From DATMER01 sp040349255 (GTDB lineage Bacteria > Acidobacteriota > Thermoanaerobaculia > Multivoradales > UBA5704): a stretch of 64,000 bases of DNA. The stretch spans positions 1-64,000 of the forward strand of contig JBEQUE010000185.1 of NCBI GenBank assembly GCA_040349255.1, written 5' to 3'. A model generated the notes under the pieces. The model saw only the letters and a list, made by a program, of their open reading frames with translations, did no database searches and was not told where the DNA came from. The translations under genes and the position numbers were made by a program. Below, piece after piece: positions 24,673 through 33,201 of the stretch. How positions within the stretch are numbered: the stretch's first letter is position 1; each line of letters starts with the position of its first letter.

Positions 24673-26865
24673 CTACGGGTCCACGGTGAGCTTCACGCTC
24701 TTCGTGATCCCTCCCGCCACCGCCTTGATCGAGGGGGAGCTCTGGGTGGCGACGTCGGCCGTGTTCACGGTGAACGTGCCCTGGGAGGAGCCGGCGGGAA
24801 TCGTCAGGCTCGGCGTGGTGGGGTTTGCCACGCCCGGGCTCGACGACGAGAGGGCGACGACCACGTCGCCCGGCGCGGCCGGACACTCCAGGGTCACCGT
24901 GCCGGTCGAAGGCGCCGGCCCGACGACCGCGGCCGGCGAGAGGGTCAAGGCCGCCAAGCCGATCGGCTTCACGGTCAGAGTGCCGTTCAGGTTCTTGCCG
25001 GAGTAGCTCGCCGTGACCGTCCCCGCCTGGTTCGCGGTCACCGCCGACGCGGTGATCGTGAAAGTGGCACTGGTCGAGCCGTACGGAACGGTCACGCTCG
25101 ACGGCACCGCGGCCACAGGGTTCGTGTTCGAGAGCGCCACCACCACTCCTCCGGGCGGTGCCTTGGCCGTCAGGGTGACCTTGCCGGTCGAGGTCTTGCA
25201 GCCTCCGGTGAAGGTGGCAGGGGTGAGGGTCAGGGAGGAGAGCTCCAAGGGAGGACCGTCCGCGATCGTCACGGTGCTGCCGGCATAGGGGCCGGGGTAG
25301 ATGGCGGGGTCCGCGGCCACGGAAAGGGTCACGGTCTCGGGGTCCTCCGCGAGAGTGTCGCTCGCCGGCGTTACCTTGAGCAGCACCCGGTCGGAGCCGG
25401 CCGGAATCGTCGCCGACATCGCCGAGATTGCCAGGGTGTAGTCGGACTCCGAGGCGGTGCCACCCAGGATCAGGTCGACGGCCAGCGGATCGGCCGTGCT
25501 CCCAGTCCTCCAGACGATGAATTCTCCCGGATCGGACGGCTCGGCCGCGTCCGGGTCCGACAGGCTGACCGCGACCACCGGCCGGACCGGCTCCACGTCC
25601 CGGATCACGACGCTGGCCGAGGAGGAGCCGGCGGTCAGGATGACCGATTCGCCGGTCTCGAACAGGTCGTCGTCGAGCGGGGTCACGTCCACGTCGGCCG
25701 AGGCCTGGCCGGCCGGGATGGTGACCGAGCCGGAGAGCGCGGCGTAGTCGGCGCCCGGCATGGCCGTGCCCGAGGCGGTGTAATCCACGGTGAGCGGGAA
25801 CGCCGTGCCTCCGGTCCGGGTGAACGTGATCCGCCCGCCGCCGTCCGCGCCGGACTCCGCGGCGAAGCGGTCGGCGGTCGAGAGGGTGACCTCGCCCGGA
25901 AGCTCGGCCTGGAGCGGCGTCGGCTCTCCGGCGTCGAGCGGTCCGGCTCCCTTGAGGATCGAGTCCAGGTAGCCGTAGACGATCTGGAGGTTCGACGCGC
26001 TGTCGAAGACGGAGCCGCCGTGGCCCGCTCCCTGGACGGGCACGAGCCGGACGGACACGCCCGCGGCGCGCGCGGCGTCCACCAGGAGCTGCGACTGGTT
26101 GAACGGGATGAGCTTGTCCAGGGTGCCGTGGAAGACCAGGAGAGGCGGGTCGGCCGGGTCGACGTAGGAGACCGGGTTGGCGGTGGCGGCCAGCTCGGGC
26201 CGGTCCTGGATCGGGCCGCCGAGGAACCGGCTTTCGTCCGAGCTCGCGCTGTCGTGGTTGGCGGTGGTCGGGTAGAAATGCATCTGGAGGACGTCGGTCG
26301 CGCCGTACCAGTCCACGACGGCCTGCACCCGGCTCGACTGGTCGGGATTACCGCCAGTCGTGCCTTCGAGGTCCAGGCTGACGCTGCCGACCGTGATGGG
26401 ACCGACGCCGCCGGACATCCCCAGGAACGCGGCGAGATGCCCGCCGGCCGAGTCGCCCCAGGCCGCGAAGCGGTCCGGGTCGAGGTTGTAGTCGGAGGCG
26501 TGGGCGCGCAGCCAGCGCACGGCGCCGCGGACGTCCTGGATCTGGGCGGGCCAGAGCGCCGTGGTGGTCAGCCGGTAGTCCACGCTCGCCACGGCGTAGC
26601 CGCGGGAGCAGAGGTTGGAGGCCCGCGCGGGCACCGGCAGTCGGCTGCCGGTCCGCCATCCGCCGCCGTGGATCCAGAGGACCACCGGGACGGGGTCAGC
26701 GGCGCCTTGCGGCACGAGCAGCTCAAGCTGGAGCGGCTGGGTGGCTCCGGAGCCGTCCAGGTAGGTCCCGTAGGTCAGGCCCGGGTAGGTTTGACAGGTC
26801 TGGGCCGGGGCCGCGGAGGAAAGAAACAGGGCCAGCAGGGCGACGGGGAAAGACCAGCACCTCAT
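24673..26865 (-). CDS. Secreted alpha/beta-hydrolase (esterase) with Calx-beta and Ig-like C-terminal domains
   Basis: A 730-residue exported protein with a signal peptide (residues 1-21). Residues 25-315 are a BD-FAE/carboxylesterase-type hydrolase: oxyanion motif HGGG (66-69), nucleophile GDSAGG with Ser139, acid in FHGTLDKLIP and His in GAGHGGS. Residues about 335-545 are two Calx-beta-type domains (for example TAMPGADYAALSGSVTIPAG, and DDDLFETGESVIL). The rest comprises two Ig-like repeats, each with a TVTA/LSxxxP strand pattern. This domain mix suggests cell-surface or extracellular ester hydrolysis. No lipobox or anchoring motif is visible. Confidence 0.88.
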   Translation of the reverse strand: MRCWSFPVALLALFLSSAAPAQTCQTYPGLTYGTYLDGSGATQPLQLELLVPQGAADPVPVVLWIHGGGWRTGSRLPVPARASNLCSRGYAVASVDYRLTTTALWPAQIQDVRGAVRWLRAHASDYNLDPDRFAAWGDSAGGHLAAFLGMSGGVGPITVGSVSLDLEGTTGGNPDQSSRVQAVVDWYGATDVLQMHFYPTTANHDSASSDESRFLGGPIQDRPELAATANPVSYVDPADPPLLVFHGTLDKLIPFNQSQLLVDAARAAGVSVRLVPVQGAGHGGSVFDSASNLQIVYGYLDSILKGAGPLDAGEPTPLQAELPGEVTLSTADRFAAESGADGGGRITFTRTGGTAFPLTVDYTASGTAMPGADYAALSGSVTIPAGQASADVDVTPLDDDLFETGESVILTAGSSSASVVIRDVEPVRPVVAVSLSDPDAAEPSDPGEFIVWRTGSTADPLAVDLILGGTASESDYTLAISAMSATIPAGSDRVLLKVTPASDTLAEDPETVTLSVAADPAIYPGPYAGSTVTIADGPPLELSSLTLTPATFTGGCKTSTGKVTLTAKAPPGGVVVALSNTNPVAAVPSSVTVPYGSTSATFTITASAVTANQAGTVTASYSGKNLNGTLTVKPIGLAALTLSPAAVVGPAPSTGTVTLECPAAPGDVVVALSSSSPGVANPTTPSLTIPAGSSQGTFTVNTADVATQSSPSIKAVAGGITKSVKLTVDP

Positions 26866-26903
26866 CGGGCCCGATGAGGTGCACGGCCGATGCCAGGACC
26901 GCG

Positions 26904-28238
26904 CTACCTACGCAGCCACTGGCGGCGCAGGGTCATGGCGAGCTCACGGAACATCTGGCTCTGGACGGCGTTGCGCCGGACGGCTTCCTGGAGGATCAGC
27001 CAGGAGCGCAGGATGTCCGCGTTGAGGCGCCAGGTCTCCAGCAGCGGATAGAGGCGGCCGAGGAGATCGGTGGCCTCCCCGAGCCGGCCTTCGAGGCTCA
27101 GCACCTGGGCCAGCTCGATGGCGGTCAGCGCCAGGTCGAAGTCGAAGTTGTGCTGCTCGTAGAGCGCCATGAGGTCGCGGAAGCAGATCTCCGCCTCGCC
27201 GAGCCGCTCCTCGTCGCGCGAGAGGATGCCGTCGAGCCGGAGCAGGCGGCCCCGGGTGACCGGGTCGGAGAACTCCTCGTAGAGCGGACGCCAGGACTCC
27301 AGGAGGCCGCGCGCCTCGGAGGTCCGGCCCAGCTCGTTGAGCCAGAGCGCCTGCAGATGGCGTCCGCCCAGCTCCAGGTGCTGGTCCAGGCCCGGGGTCA
27401 GCTTCGCGAGGCCGCGCTTCGCCAGGGTCAGACCCCGCTCGGGGTGGAGCCAGCCGATCGAGGACGACCATGCGATGAGGTATTTGCCTTCGAGCTGCCG
27501 GTCGTTCATCTGGCGCGCGCAGGCCGCCGCCCGGCGCAGGAGCGCGGCGGCGTCCTCGAAGCAGCCCAGGTCGGTCTTCAGGGAGGCGCGCACCGACAGC
27601 AGGTAGGCCCGCTCCAGCAGGTCGCCGGTCCCGAGGTTGAGCAGCTCCTCGGCCCGGTCGAGGTCCTCCTGGGCGCCCCGCAGGTCGCCGTACAGCCGCT
27701 TGGCGTTGCCGAGCAGCGAGGTCGCCGCCCCCTGGAAGTCGCGCACGTGGACGTCGCCGTAGACCGCGGGGTCGAGCCGCTGCGCGATCATCCATCCGAG
27801 ATAGGCCAGGCCGACCGCCTCGCCCGCGTCGTGCCGCACGGCCTCCCGGGCCTCGGTCAGGACGCGCGCGTAGAGCCCCCACATGTAGAGCCGGGGATCG
27901 TTCTTCACCCACAGCAGACGCTGGGTGGCGTCGAGCGGCTCCAGGAGCTTCCACAGCTCGTCGCCGCGCCGGCGCTCCGCCCGCACGCCCATCTCGGTCC
28001 GGGCGAAGATCAGCTCCAGCCGCTCGAACATGGGGGTGTAGTCGACGTCCTCGGGGAAGAAGACCTCGCGCGCGACCGCGCAGCAGCTCTCGCAGCCGGA
28101 CAGCAGGTGGCCGAACGTGCGGTGCCTCTCCTCCGCTCCGGACCGGTTGGCGCGGAAGCGCTCCAGCTCGTGACGGGACAGGTGCAGGGCTCGCGGCATG
28201 GGGGTCATCTCCTCGGGCTCGGGTGGCGTCAACGGCAT
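26904..28238 (-). CDS. Tetratricopeptide-like helical repeat protein with N-terminal Cys motif
   Basis: About 444 residues from ATG 28238, preceded by GAGGT at a good distance; internal ATGs at 28208 and 28199 are alternatives. The N-terminus (LSRHELERFRANRS, then HLLSGCESCCAV) resembles a zinc-finger-like anti-sigma (HC2) segment with CxxCC. The rest is all-helical with degenerate TPR-type pairs (for example RAEELLNLGTGDLLERAYLL, and DAAALLRRAAACARQM). It probably mediates protein contacts; a regulatory role is inferred only from the Cys motif. A small exported protein gene lies just upstream on the same strand. Confidence 0.72.
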   Translation of the reverse strand: MPLTPPEPEEMTPMPRALHLSRHELERFRANRSGAEERHRTFGHLLSGCESCCAVAREVFFPEDVDYTPMFERLELIFARTEMGVRAERRRGDELWKLLEPLDATQRLLWVKNDPRLYMWGLYARVLTEAREAVRHDAGEAVGLAYLGWMIAQRLDPAVYGDVHVRDFQGAATSLLGNAKRLYGDLRGAQEDLDRAEELLNLGTGDLLERAYLLSVRASLKTDLGCFEDAAALLRRAAACARQMNDRQLEGKYLIAWSSSIGWLHPERGLTLAKRGLAKLTPGLDQHLELGGRHLQALWLNELGRTSEARGLLESWRPLYEEFSDPVTRGRLLRLDGILSRDEERLGEAEICFRDLMALYEQHNFDFDLALTAIELAQVLSLEGRLGEATDLLGRLYPLLETWRLNADILRSWLILQEAVRRNAVQSQMFRELAMTLRRQWLRR

Positions 28239-28305
28239 AGTGTACCTCGTCTCGGCCTCTCTGGAGATACGCGGTCGTCGATGGATCGGTTTTGTCACAC
28301 AGGGA

Positions 28306-28569
28306 TCAGCCGTTCGGATCCCAGCCGCCGCGACCCGTCTCGCCGGGCGCCGGGGTGGGGGTCGGCGTCGGCAGGGGGTCCGAACCGTCGGCCTCCCAGG
28401 CCGAGGAGGTGTAGGCCTCCGAGGCGGGAGCCGTCAGCCGCTCCCAGACGGCCGAGATCAGGCGCAGGACGGAAAGGTCGGATTCGCGGGTGGGCTGGGC
28501 CATCAGGGGCAGGGCGAGGAAGGCGACAAGGCAGAGGATGGAGACGACACGGCGGCGGGTCTGGGGCAT
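28306..28569 (-). CDS. Small exported protein ending in WDPNG
   Basis: An 87-residue protein starting at ATG 28569 with a signal peptide (VVSILCLVAFLALPLMAQP), a short helical part (SVLRLISAVWERLTAP) and a low-complexity Thr/Pro run before the C-terminus GRGGWDPNG. Proteins of this size and tail occur beside TPR-like genes in Thermoanaerobaculia-type genomes, as far as I recall. It lies 67 bases upstream of the TPR-like gene and could be its transcriptional partner. Function unknown. Confidence 0.6.
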   Translation of the reverse strand: MPQTRRRVVSILCLVAFLALPLMAQPTRESDLSVLRLISAVWERLTAPASEAYTSSAWEADGSDPLPTPTPTPAPGETGRGGWDPNG

Positions 28570-28729
28570 ACGGTCATCCCTCCGGGAAGGCACACTCCGG
28601 GCATGATTGCCAGGGTGGAGCTGAAAAATGTGGTCCTACTAAGGAGTGGCGCGAAACGCCAAAGGAGGGACGGTTTTTTTCAACTTTTTTCGAGATTCTT
28701 CCCGGTTGCTACTTTTCTACACGCATTCG

Positions 28730-30253
28730 TCAGCCCTCCAGGGCCTTGAGGGCTGCCTGGGCCGCGAAGTGGCCGCACATCCCGTGGACTCCGCCCGACG
28801 GTGGCGTGCTCGCCGAGCAGAGAAAGACCCGCGGATCGGGCGTCGAGTACGGCACGAGGCGGGCCACCGGCCGGGTGAAGAGCTGGGTGAGCAGGGCGGC
28901 GCCGCCGTTGATGTCGCCGCCGACGAGGTTGGGGTCGTGGGCCTCCATCCAGGCCGTGTCCTTGGAGTGGCGGGCCAGGATGGTCTCGCGGAAGCCGGGC
29001 GCGAAGCGCTCGATCTGCAGCTCGATCGTTCCGGTCATGTCCACCCGCGAGCCGTTCGGCACGTGGCAGTAGGCCCAGGCGGTGTGGGAGCCGGCCGGCG
29101 CCCGGCTCGGATCGAACAGGCTCGGCTGGCCGACCAGCACGAACGGCCGGTCGGATTCGCGGCCGTCCCAGGCCGAGCGCTCGGAGGCGGCGATCTCCTC
29201 GAAGGTGCCGCCCACGTGGATCGTGCCGGCGCGCCGGCACGCCTCGGCCCGCCAGGGGATCGGCTCGCGCAGGGCCCAGTCCATCTTGAATACGCCGGGA
29301 CCGTAGCGGAAGCGGCCGAGCTGGCGGCGATAGCGCTCCGGCCAGCGCGTGCCCTCCAGGCGCAGGAGCTGGGCCGGGGTCAGGTCGAGCAGGACGACCC
29401 GCGACGGAGGCAGCTCCTCCAGCGACTTGACGTACCAGCCGGTGACGATCTCGCCGCCCAGCTCGCGCAGGAGGGAGGCCAGGGCATCGGGCACCCGCTG
29501 GGCGCCGCCGGCGGGCTGCGGCCAGCCCAGGGCGTGGCCGGTGGCGGCGAGCATCAGGCCGAAGGAGGCGGTCGGCATCAGGTCGAGGGGCAGGAACGAG
29601 TGTGCGGCGACGCCGCCGAACAGCGCCCGCGCGTGGACACCGCGGAAGCGGGACCGGACGAGGCTCTCCGCCGAACGCAGCCCGAGGAGGCCGAAGCGGG
29701 CCTGGAAGAATGGGTCCCTGAACGGGTTCAGCGGGCCGAGGAAGGCGGCGGCGAACCGGTCCCAGTCGTCCGAGAGCGGCAGCAGAAGCTTCTCCCAGGC
29801 CCGCGCGTCCTCGGGATCGAGACTCTCGAGCGTCTCCTGCGGCTCCCGGGAGAGGACCGCGGCGGTGCCACCGCCGCGATTGTCGAGCGGATGGGCGAGC
29901 GCGAGCGGCGGCTGGATCCAGCTCAGGCCATGCCTGTCCAGGGGCAGCTTCGAGAAATAGGGGGAGCCGGCGGCGAGCGGGTAGATGGCCGAGCAGATGT
30001 CGTGCGTGAACCCGGGCAGCGTCAGCTCGGCGGACCGGACGGCGCCGCCGACGGTTTCCCCGCCCTCGATCAGCAGCACCGAGCGGCCGGCCTGGGCCAG
30101 CGTGAGGGCCGCGCTCAGACCGTTCGGCCCGGCACCTACGACGACCGCGTCCAGGACAGGCTCCTCGTCATGTCGGAAAGAGTATCCGATCGCGGCTCGC
30201 TTCTGCGCCAGCCATGCACCTTCGTTTATGAGTAGGCGCTTGAAGAGAGGCAC
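28730..30253 (-). CDS. FAD-dependent oxidoreductase (phytoene desaturase/PYROXD2-like)
   Basis: About 507 residues from a GTG at 30253; the start is uncertain, and the frame is open to 30418, where it would overlap the divergent gene. The FAD-binding Rossmann motif is VVVGAGPNGLSAALTLAQAG followed by the acidic end LLIEGG. GGAQRVPDALASLLRELGGE and the C-terminal GGVHGMCGHFAAQAAL are characteristic of the amine-oxidase/CrtI superfamily. The substrate is unknown; no carotenoid gene is nearby. Confidence 0.86.
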   Translation of the reverse strand: MPLFKRLLINEGAWLAQKRAAIGYSFRHDEEPVLDAVVVGAGPNGLSAALTLAQAGRSVLLIEGGETVGGAVRSAELTLPGFTHDICSAIYPLAAGSPYFSKLPLDRHGLSWIQPPLALAHPLDNRGGGTAAVLSREPQETLESLDPEDARAWEKLLLPLSDDWDRFAAAFLGPLNPFRDPFFQARFGLLGLRSAESLVRSRFRGVHARALFGGVAAHSFLPLDLMPTASFGLMLAATGHALGWPQPAGGAQRVPDALASLLRELGGEIVTGWYVKSLEELPPSRVVLLDLTPAQLLRLEGTRWPERYRRQLGRFRYGPGVFKMDWALREPIPWRAEACRRAGTIHVGGTFEEIAASERSAWDGRESDRPFVLVGQPSLFDPSRAPAGSHTAWAYCHVPNGSRVDMTGTIELQIERFAPGFRETILARHSKDTAWMEAHDPNLVGGDINGGAALLTQLFTRPVARLVPYSTPDPRVFLCSASTPPSGGVHGMCGHFAAQAALKALEG

Positions 30254-30277
30254 CTGACGAGAGGGAGGCCCGCGGTC

Positions 30278-30871
30278 ATGATCGAATCGACGACACAACA
30301 CCCCGCCTTCGCAGCCGATCCATCCCGCTCCGGGCTCCGGGGCCGCCTCAACAGCACCTGGCACGAACGCGCGCTGCAGGGGTTCATGGTCGTCGTGCTG
30401 GCGCACTGGGCCGAGCACCTGACCCAGGCCTTCCAGATCTGGGTGCTCGGCTGGCCCGTGCCTCAGGCGCGCGGCGTGCTGGGTCTCTGGTATCCGTGGC
30501 TGATCAAGTCAGAGGTGCTGCACTACGGCTACGCGGTGGTGATGCTGTTCGGCATCTGGCTGCTCTGGCCCGGCTTCGTCGGCACGTCGCGGAAGTGGTG
30601 GACCGCGGCGCTCGCCATCCAGTTCTGGCACCACATCGAGCACGGCCTGCTCCAGTACCAGGCGCTCACCGGGCACTACCTGTTCGGCTCGCCGGTCCCG
30701 ACCAGCATCGCGCAGCTCTGGGTGCCGCGGGTCGAGCTGCACCTGATCTACAACACGCTGGTGTTCATCCCGATGGTCGTCGCGATGTACTACCACCTGT
30801 TCCCGCCCCCGGAAGAGGCCCCGCAGATGCAATGCACCTGCGCCATCCACCGGGCGGCGGCCGCGGCCTGA
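30278..30871 (+). CDS. His-rich multi-pass membrane protein
   Basis: A 197-residue protein I do not recognise, with five or so membrane segments. It is unusually rich in His within or next to the membrane helices (VLAHWAEHLTQAF, EVLHYGYAVV, FWHHIEHGLLQYQ, MYYHLF) and ends with CTCAIH, so metal or haem ligation is plausible but inferred. It is the first gene of a four-gene unit with a FixH-like lipoprotein, a polyferredoxin and a second exported protein. A divergent promoter is shared with the FAD oxidoreductase. Confidence 0.75.
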   Translation: MIESTTQHPAFAADPSRSGLRGRLNSTWHERALQGFMVVVLAHWAEHLTQAFQIWVLGWPVPQARGVLGLWYPWLIKSEVLHYGYAVVMLFGIWLLWPGFVGTSRKWWTAALAIQFWHHIEHGLLQYQALTGHYLFGSPVPTSIAQLWVPRVELHLIYNTLVFIPMVVAMYYHLFPPPEEAPQMQCTCAIHRAAAAA

Positions 30872-30876
30872 GCGGA

Positions 30877-31260
30877 GTGCGCCGGGTCGCGCTCGCGGTG
30901 TCCGGGGCAGTGCTGCTGCTGGCCGCCGGCTGCCGACAGCCTTCGGACGCTCCCGAGATTTCGCTGAGATGGACCGCACAGCCCCAGCCGTTGACCACGG
31001 GACCGATGACCCTCTCGCTGGAGCTGAGCGACTCGCAACGGCCGGTGACGGGGGCCGAGGTGCGGCTGGAAGGCACGATGACGCACCCGGGGATGGCGCC
31101 GGTGCAGGCCCCGGCGGCCGAGGTCTCGCCGGGCCGCTACGTGGGCCGGCTGGACCTCTCGATGGCCGGCGACTGGGTGCTCCTGGTGGACGCCCGGCTC
31201 CGCGACGGCCGGATTCTCCACCGGCAGATCGAGCTGCCGGGGGTCCGGCCCGGGGGATGA
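30877..31260 (+). CDS. FixH/YtkA-like lipoprotein
   Basis: About 127 residues from a GTG at 30877, five bases after the upstream stop. The N-terminus has a membrane segment and lipobox (VLLLAAGC). The rest is one Ig-like beta domain with MTHPGMAPVQAP and GRYVGRLDLSMAGDWVLLVD, a pattern of FixH/YtkA/copper-delivery-type domains. Its stop overlaps the polyferredoxin start (ATGA), indicating coupling. FixH-like proteins are linked to cytochrome oxidase or copper metabolism, but no oxidase gene is in the window. Confidence 0.72.
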   Translation: MRRVALAVSGAVLLLAAGCRQPSDAPEISLRWTAQPQPLTTGPMTLSLELSDSQRPVTGAEVRLEGTMTHPGMAPVQAPAAEVSPGRYVGRLDLSMAGDWVLLVDARLRDGRILHRQIELPGVRPGG

Positions 31261-32618
31261 TCGATCGGTTCCTGCGCTGGCGCCACGCACGGACGGCGCT
31301 GCAGATCCCACCCTTCCTGCTCGGCGTGGCGATGATCGTCCACGGCCTCTTCGGTCCGCAGCTCGCGCCGCGCAACCTGGCGACGCTGCTGACCTGGGTG
31401 CACTACCGCGGCGCGCTCGTGCTCGTGCTCCTGGCCGGCGGCAATCTCTTCTGCATGGCCTGCCCGTTCATGCTGCCGCGCGAGCTGGCGCGGCGCTTCT
31501 TCAAGCCGGTCCTGCGCTGGCCCCGGCGGCTGCGCAACAAGTGGCTGTCGATCGTCCTCTTCGCGCTCGTCCTGTTCTCCTACGAGCGCTTCGACCTCTG
31601 GAGCTCGCCGTGGTGGACGGCCTGGCTGATCCTGGGCTACTTCGGCGCGGCTCTGGTCGTCGACGCCCTGTTCCAGAAGGCGTCCTTCTGCAAGTGGGTC
31701 TGCCCGATCGGACAGTTCAACTTCGTCGCCTCGACGGTCTCTCCGCTGGAGGTGAAGGTGCGCGACACGGACGTCTGCGCGACCTGCACGACGCTCGACT
31801 GCATCCGGGGAAATGAAGAGCAGCGCGGCTGCGAGCTGGCCCTGTTCCAGCCGAGGAAGGAAGGAAACCTCGACTGCACGTTCTGCCTGGACTGCGTCCA
31901 CGCCTGCCCGCACGACAACGTGGGCGTCCTGACGCGGGTACCGGCGAGCGAGCTGTGGTCCGACGCGCGCCGGTCCGGCGTCGGCTTCCTCTCGAAGCGG
32001 AAGGACCTCTCGGCGCTCGTCCTGGTGTTCACCTTCGGCGCTCTCCTCAACGCCTTCGGCATGGTGAGCCCGGTCTACGCGGTCCAGGCCTGGCTCGCCC
32101 GCGTCCTCGGGACGACCTCGGAGACGCCGGTGCTGGGCACGCTCTTCTTCGCGCTCCTGGTCGTCGAGCCGGCGCTCCTGGTGGGTCTCGCGGCCTGGCT
32201 GTCGCGGCGCGGGTCGAAATCTCCCGGACCGCTGCTGCCGTTCGCCATGAAGTTCACCTATGCCCTGGTCCCGCTCGGCTTCGGGGTCTGGCTGGCGCAC
32301 TACGGGTTCCACCTGTTCACCGGGCTCCTGACCTTCGTGCCCGTAGCCCAGGAGGCGCTCGGATTCGCTCCTCGATGGGATCTGGTGGGCCTGCCCGTGC
32401 GGCTCGTCTATCCTCTGGAGATCGGCTTCCTCGGTCTCGGCCTTCTCGGCTCGCTGCTGGTCGCCTGGAAGATCGCCGAGCGCGAGGCGCCGAACCGGAC
32501 GCCCGCCGCGTTCGTGCCCTGGGCCGGTCTCTGCCTGCTGCTCGGCGGCGCGGCGCTCTGGCTTCTGTCGCAGCCGATGGAGATGCGCGGCAGTTTCCTC
32601 GGAAGCCTGGGAAGCTGA
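31257..32618 (+). CDS. Membrane polyferredoxin (4Fe-4S, CcoG/NosR/NapH-like)
   Basis: A 453-residue membrane protein with about nine hydrophobic segments. Cys motifs in order: LFCMACPF and FCKWVCPIG (membrane-proximal pairs of the NosR/NapH/CcoG type), CATCTTLDC, and CTFCLDCVHACP, which give two ferredoxin-like [4Fe-4S] sites. Such proteins move electrons between quinol or ferredoxin and periplasmic partners or assist copper-centre assembly. Partners here are the FixH-like lipoprotein upstream and an exported protein downstream. The quinone-side His are not resolvable by eye. Confidence 0.87.
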   Translation: MIDRFLRWRHARTALQIPPFLLGVAMIVHGLFGPQLAPRNLATLLTWVHYRGALVLVLLAGGNLFCMACPFMLPRELARRFFKPVLRWPRRLRNKWLSIVLFALVLFSYERFDLWSSPWWTAWLILGYFGAALVVDALFQKASFCKWVCPIGQFNFVASTVSPLEVKVRDTDVCATCTTLDCIRGNEEQRGCELALFQPRKEGNLDCTFCLDCVHACPHDNVGVLTRVPASELWSDARRSGVGFLSKRKDLSALVLVFTFGALLNAFGMVSPVYAVQAWLARVLGTTSETPVLGTLFFALLVVEPALLVGLAAWLSRRGSKSPGPLLPFAMKFTYALVPLGFGVWLAHYGFHLFTGLLTFVPVAQEALGFAPRWDLVGLPVRLVYPLEIGFLGLGLLGSLLVAWKIAEREAPNRTPAAFVPWAGLCLLLGGAALWLLSQPMEMRGSFLGSLGS

Positions 32619-32621
32619 ACG

Positions 32622-33101
32622 ATGAAACGGCTCGCGCTCCTCGTCTTTCTGATGCTGCCGGCCGCGCTCCACGCGCACGCCGGCCCGCCGTTCCCGATCG
32701 TCGTGGACCGGCCCGTCGGCTCCTGGAAGGTGTCGGTCTGGACCGATCCGGACATCGGGACCGGCGTCGTCTTCGTGATTCCGGAAGGTTCGTCCACCCC
32801 GGCGTCGGTCCGGGTGAGCGCCCAGCCCGTGGACGGCGGCCTGCCGGAGGCGGTCTACGAAACCGAGCGCCAGGGCCGGCCCGGCGACGAGCGCTATTTC
32901 ACGAAGGTGAAGTTCGACCACGGCGGAATGTGGCGGCTGCGGGCCACGATCGACGGCCGGTCGGTCGAGGCCGAGGTGGAGGCCACGCCGGACGGCGTCC
33001 TCGGGCCCTGGGAGCTCGGTCTCTATCTGATGCCGTTCCTGGCGGTGGGCTTCCTCTGGGGCAAGGCCGTGCTGCGCCGGCGCGGGTCCCGAGTCCCCTG
33101 A
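32622..33101 (+). CDS. Exported protein with one C-terminal membrane segment
   Basis: A 159-residue protein with a signal peptide (MKRLALLVFLMLPAALHAHA), an Ig-like beta domain (KFDHGGMWRLRATIDGRSVE, as in FixH/YtkA domains), and one transmembrane helix near the C-terminus (LGLYLMPFLAVGFLWG) followed by an Arg-rich cytoplasmic tail. It starts 3 bases after the polyferredoxin stop and closes the four-gene unit. It probably acts in the periplasm with the polyferredoxin. Confidence 0.7.
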   Translation: MKRLALLVFLMLPAALHAHAGPPFPIVVDRPVGSWKVSVWTDPDIGTGVVFVIPEGSSTPASVRVSAQPVDGGLPEAVYETERQGRPGDERYFTKVKFDHGGMWRLRATIDGRSVEAEVEATPDGVLGPWELGLYLMPFLAVGFLWGKAVLRRRGSRVP

Positions 33102-33201
33102 GCCGACCGCCTCTGGCGGGGTGTCTGTCCCTTTTCCGTACTTCACGGCAAGGCCCTGACCGGGCCGAATCCCGAAGCACGGAGAGGCAGCAGACACAGC
33201 C

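Noticed and set aside
24611..24886. N-terminal extension of the AAA ATPase
   Set aside because: Arg/Gly/His-rich and not protein-like; family N-termini start near YLKVQNFRAL.
28646..30235. 529-codon plus-strand frame opposite the FAD oxidoreductase
   Set aside because: Gly/Ala/Arg/Gln-rich antisense translation; the minus strand carries complete FAD motifs.
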